64,000 nt of DNA from Macondimonas sp045864775 (GTDB lineage: Bacteria; Pseudomonadota; Gammaproteobacteria; UBA5335): positions 930,001 to 994,000 of the forward strand of contig BTVR01000001.1 in NCBI GenBank assembly GCA_045864775.1, read 5' to 3'. The position numbers were made by a program, and so were the translations under genes. Below are positions 61,407 through 64,000 of this stretch, piece by piece. Each line of letters begins with the position of its first letter. Within the stretch, counting starts at the first letter, position 1. The notes below the pieces were generated by a model. The model saw nothing but the letters and a program-made list of their open reading frames with translations, searched no databases and had not been told where the DNA came from.

Positions 61407-61429
61407 CATCTCGTGACGACACTGTCTAG
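61407..61429 (-). repeat. Right terminal inverted repeat of the IS5-family element
   Basis: Reads CATCTCGTGACGACA on the plus strand and ends CTAG. Perfect complement of the left end. Confidence 0.9.
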
Positions 61430-61729
61430 AAGCTTGGTTGTCCGCTGGCAAACTTGCCGGCGATCAGTAAGCGTCGGCCCAGTGAGACCCGAGGGGCCCA
61501 AAGTAAAGATGTAATCCCCATAGCCGATGAAAACCCATGCGGGAATCGGCGCGACAGTGCCTGCGGATGCTACTGCAGCAAAGAGAGCGACGGACGTCCC
61601 GCTGTTCCTTGTCATCAAGTACTCGCCGAGTACCGACTGACGACTTTGGATGTCGCATGCTGTAGCTCTGCGAAGTTAGATCTATCGCGAATCGCATGCG
61701 GCATGTATATCCGGGCGGGGGGCAAGCAT
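61430..61729. other. Gene-free stretch between IS element and accessory cassette
   Basis: About 300 bases of lower GC than the core genome. An open frame from 61454 runs into the next gene, but its first 90 codons are cysteine- and serine-rich without a ribosome site and look non-coding. The promoter of the cassette should be here; no clean -35/-10 pair is seen. Confidence 0.4.
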
Positions 61730-61963
61730 ATGTTTGAAGAGTTCACGACGGGCGAATTACGTTCGCAGATTGAGCAACATCTCCTGATGGTAGAGGAGGT
61801 GCTGGGCGGCGTGGATACTTTCATTCAACGACTCGAAAAGCGGGTGTCCCGAATCGAGGAGGGACTAGGAATCGAGCCCGAAGGAATTTCTGCATCGGGG
61901 TGGATCGCCGATTTACAGCGAGTCAAAGCGGAGCTTTCTGCTATTCGCAATTTGGTCAAGTGA
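61730..61963 (+). CDS. Small coiled-coil protein of accessory cassette
   Basis: 77 residues, acidic. LRSQIEQHLLMVEEVLGGVDTFIQ and RLEKRVSRIEEGLG form a helical coiled coil, followed by a second helix (IADLQRVKAELSAIRNL). No membrane segment and no cysteine. A GGGGGG run lies about eight bases upstream of the ATG at 61730. It ends three bases before the next start, so the genes are cotranscribed. No family recognised; it could be a dimerising partner of the downstream proteins. Confidence 0.65.
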   Translation: MFEEFTTGELRSQIEQHLLMVEEVLGGVDTFIQRLEKRVSRIEEGLGIEPEGISASGWIADLQRVKAELSAIRNLVK

Positions 61964-61965
61964 TC

Positions 61966-62952
61966 ATGAATGCCGTGACCACTCCGAAACTTGACCAACT
62001 GAGCCGTCATTACGGCAACCTGGGCGACAGGCCCGCTGGTGAGCGATTTTACGATGCATTTCAGAGATATTTGAAGGCCAACCGAGAATCGCTCTTCGAT
62101 CTGACACTCACGGCAGCGTCAGCGGAGGTATTGGCAGGCCAGAATATTGCTGATCTTGACCCCCACCTTATTGACGCGATTCACATCACGAACCCCTCTT
62201 TGGCCGACGAGCATTTTTTTGAGCTTACCGGGGATGAACTGCAAGGGGCCGTCAATACCGCCAAGGGGAAATACTTTGAGTATCTTGTTGCAGATCGTCT
62301 AAACGCCGGCGAACAGGTAGGGCCTATCCTTCTTCCAGAGGGTTACCACGCCGTCCTGGCCGATTCACTGAACCAGCCTGGCTGGGATATGCAGATCGTT
62401 GGCCCTGATGGCGCCACGGCAGATTACTTGCAGCTGAAGGCCACGGACAGCGCCGGCTATATTCAAGAGGCGCTGCATCGTTACCCCGACATTGAAATCC
62501 TGGCTACGCATGAGGTAGCCCACTCTGGCTTGGTGTTGGATAGCGGGATTACCGAGAGCGATTTGCACGATCACGTGTCGTCGGCGATTGACGTCATGGA
62601 TGACTCTGTGACGGAGCGCTTTCTCGACTATTTCAGCCCGCTATCCCCTCTGGTAGCCATTGCCACCTGGGAAGGGTACAAGGTGTCGGTCGGGCAGCAA
62701 TCGCTCGACAAATTCAAGCTTGCAGTCGCTCGCCGAGGGCAGCGCATCGTTGCAGCGAAACTCGCCGGAGCAGCAGTCTATGCCGTCGGCGGTGGGTTGC
62801 TGGCAATTCCGGCCGCATTCGCCGGAGGCCTCCTGTTCGATCGCTACTGGAATCAGGAGACAATACTCACCTCGTATCGTGCCGACACCAACCGGCTGCT
62901 GTCGATGCGCCTGGCTCAGCAAAGCCGGCTGCTCTCAGGGGAGGCGCTATGA
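61966..62952 (+). CDS. Uncharacterised protein with PD-(D/E)XK-like motif and C-terminal membrane hairpin
   Basis: 328 residues. Residues 97-160 contain a possible restriction-endonuclease-like site: E105 in GKYFEYLV, D141 in GWDMQIV, and Q156-L-K158 in YLQLKAT, the order and spacing of the E...D...QxK nuclease core. Residues about 263-292 are glycine/alanine-rich and hydrophobic (AGAAVYAVGGGLLAIPAAFAGGLLF), a likely membrane segment. No homologue is recognised. The start follows the upstream stop by two bases; the end overlaps the next gene by four bases. Confidence 0.65.
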   Translation: MNAVTTPKLDQLSRHYGNLGDRPAGERFYDAFQRYLKANRESLFDLTLTAASAEVLAGQNIADLDPHLIDAIHITNPSLADEHFFELTGDELQGAVNTAKGKYFEYLVADRLNAGEQVGPILLPEGYHAVLADSLNQPGWDMQIVGPDGATADYLQLKATDSAGYIQEALHRYPDIEILATHEVAHSGLVLDSGITESDLHDHVSSAIDVMDDSVTERFLDYFSPLSPLVAIATWEGYKVSVGQQSLDKFKLAVARRGQRIVAAKLAGAAVYAVGGGLLAIPAAFAGGLLFDRYWNQETILTSYRADTNRLLSMRLAQQSRLLSGEAL

Positions 62953-63884
62953 GTTTTTTTGACCGGCTTGCCAACGGCCTCGGGACGTTGCTCGGAGTAC
63001 TCGTCGACACCACGGTTCAGGTGATTTCCGGGATCAAGCGAGGCTATGAAGCCTATAAGCGCCAAGGTGGTGCCACCGGCGCGGAAGTGGTGGATGAGAT
63101 CACGCGCAAGAAGGACCGCCTGCGTTCGGTCAACGACGAGATCATGCATCTGCGGAACCAGCGCATGTCGAGCGGCAGTCTCAATGACCGCGCTCGGAAG
63201 CGGTGGGAAGACCTGCGGGCCGAGCGCGAACAACTCCTCTCCGAGCTCAATCAGGGCAAGGAGGTACGTGCAGCCGAAAAGATCTTCGAGACCGAAAGTG
63301 TCATCGATAAGGTTGAGATCGATCTCGAGACGACGCATGTCCTGCAGTACAACGCGTTCGCCGACACCCTCGGCAAGCAATGTCGCGTTTGCGGTCGACC
63401 GATGAAGTTGCAGTGGAAACGTGACCTGTCCGTGGCGGAACCCAAAGACTTCTACTGGGGTTGCACCGGATGGTACGTGCAGCAAGGTGACCGACGAGCT
63501 TGCATGCATACCGAAAAGCTGCAGAGGAACGACTACGGCTTAATGACGGATACCACTGCGCCGGAGTTTTCGATGACGGCCGAGGAGTTCGGCATCATCC
63601 TCACCGACAAGGGCACGGAAAAGATCATCGATACCCGTCTCAATGACCTCAAGTCGGATCTGAATTCAGGCCACCGTGGGGTCGAGTTGGCGACTTGCCC
63701 GGTTCACGGTGAAAATATGGTGTTGAGACGAAAGCAGAACGCGACGGGACTCCTGGACGCGTACTTTCTCGCATGCCCGTACTGGAAGCCCAATAACGCT
63801 GGCTGCACCTTTATCGACAAGCTGAAGTCGGGATCGCAGCTAGCCGCGCTACTGAAGTCAGAAACGGGTCGCGGCGTCCTGTAA
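62949..63884 (+). CDS. Uncharacterised protein with coiled coil and two topoisomerase-type zinc ribbons
   Basis: 311 residues. An N-terminal hydrophobic or amphipathic helix (FDRLANGLGTLLGVLVDTTVQVI) is followed by a coiled coil (about 45-105), then two cysteine clusters: C145, C148, C172 and C185 (CRVCGRPM...WGCTGW...ACMH), and C250, H253, C276 and C286 (CPVHGENMVLR...ACPYWK...GCTF). Both resemble the C4 zinc ribbons of topoisomerase I, often nucleic-acid binding. The ATG overlaps the previous stop (ATGA). Function unknown; probably works with the two upstream genes. Confidence 0.68.
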   Translation: MSFFDRLANGLGTLLGVLVDTTVQVISGIKRGYEAYKRQGGATGAEVVDEITRKKDRLRSVNDEIMHLRNQRMSSGSLNDRARKRWEDLRAEREQLLSELNQGKEVRAAEKIFETESVIDKVEIDLETTHVLQYNAFADTLGKQCRVCGRPMKLQWKRDLSVAEPKDFYWGCTGWYVQQGDRRACMHTEKLQRNDYGLMTDTTAPEFSMTAEEFGIILTDKGTEKIIDTRLNDLKSDLNSGHRGVELATCPVHGENMVLRRKQNATGLLDAYFLACPYWKPNNAGCTFIDKLKSGSQLAALLKSETGRGVL

Positions 63885-63888
63885 CGAG

Positions 63889-64000
63889 GTGACTGATCCC
63901 GCCCTTGGCGGCCAGTCTGGTGCATGGCGAGATCGTGCCCTGTCGATTCTGTGTAACGAGTGCTTCACCCTACGCCACCGCGGCTCGACGAACACGTTGT
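63889..64000 (+). CDS. Possible partial ORF at the right edge
   Basis: A GTG at 63889, five bases after the preceding stop, opens a frame that runs to the end of the window (37 codons, beginning VTDPALGGQSG and including ILCNECFTLRH). There is no strong ribosome site and the product is not recognised. It could be the fourth gene of the cassette. Confidence 0.25.
   Translation, partial: MTDPALGGQSGAWRDRALSILCNECFTLRHRGSTNTL

Larger units (their letters stand above)
60988..61429 (+). mobile_element. Internally deleted IS5-family element (442 bp)
   Basis: Perfect 23-bp terminal inverted repeats lie at 60988-61010 and 61407-61429, starting CTAGACACTG and ending CAGTGTCTAG. Both ends carry the CTAG sequence, which fits the TA/CTAG target preference of the IS427 subgroup. 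The inside encodes only an N-terminal transposase fragment with IS5 signatures; the DDE catalytic half is missing. It cannot move by itself but could be mobilised by an intact copy elsewhere. Confidence 0.85.

Noticed and set aside
61080..61514. Plus-strand open frame of 144 codons inside the IS element
   Set aside because: The transposase signatures are in a different frame; this one is serine/glycine-rich and crosses the right inverted repeat.
1..64000. CRISPR array or tandem repeat array
   Set aside because: No regularly spaced direct repeats were seen on reading the window; the only notable repeats are the IS ends and short hairpins.

Overview
This 64 kb window is high-GC chromosomal DNA with dense coding on both strands. 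Gene content points to an aerobic or microaerobic gammaproteobacterium: DksA, GluQ-RS, TtcA, RlmKL, a queA-tgt-yajC-secD-secF operon, TrmJ next to CysE and a cysteine desulfurase, and a complete cbb3 oxidase locus with an Fnr/Anr regulator. The composition would fit a Chromatiales or Ectothiorhodospiraceae-like sulfur or ammonia/hydrocarbon oxidiser, but nothing here fixes the genus. No rRNA and no CRISPR array were seen; there is one tRNA, tRNA-Val(CAC).

Layout. 1-18 kb: a large Lhr-type helicase running off the left edge, ttcA, gluQ-dksA, a frameshifted secreted protein, a D-aminoacylase-like amidohydrolase, rlmKL, a membrane-anchored methyltransferase-like protein, PPK2, a SYLF protein, a nitroreductase, an MFS carrier and an alpha/beta hydrolase. 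18-28 kb: ccoNOQP, a small unknown membrane protein, ccoGHIS and a TauE/SafE-like transporter, behind an FNR box in class II position and convergent with the fnr gene. 28-37 kb: queG, nnr, tsaE, amiC, trmJ, cysE, an unusual IscS-IscU-like fusion, DUF202, a DUF4442 thioesterase-like protein and a ferredoxin-NADP reductase. 38-45 kb: an orphan AmoC/PmoC-like membrane protein, a GAF-PAS-GGDEF-EAL regulator, a glutamine amidotransferase, an agmatine deiminase and pxpA. 45-50 kb: a molybdate operon (modE, an OprP-type porin, modABC) with a ModE operator just in front of modE. 50-60 kb: an AsmA-like protein, a degenerate DUF1264 protein, DUF3175, suhB, then secF-secD-yajC-tgt-queA. 60-64 kb: a small exported protein with a strong terminator, an internally deleted IS5-family element with perfect inverted repeats, and a lower-GC cassette of three uncharacterised genes: a coiled-coil protein, a PD-(D/E)XK-like membrane protein and a double zinc-ribbon protein.

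How the genes work together. The cco/fnr block is a self-contained low-oxygen respiration module: Fnr senses oxygen, its box sits in front of ccoN, and CcoG/H/I/S plus the TauE-like protein supply copper and assembly functions. The mod block is a metal-responsive uptake module. The queG, tgt and queA genes cover the last steps of queuosine synthesis.

The most unusual content is the orphan AmoC/PmoC-like gene with all three metal ligands, the IscS-IscU-like fusion in which the scaffold has lost most ligands, the porin inside the molybdate operon, and the cassette at the right end beside a decayed insertion sequence, which is the best candidate for an undescribed (possibly defence) system.
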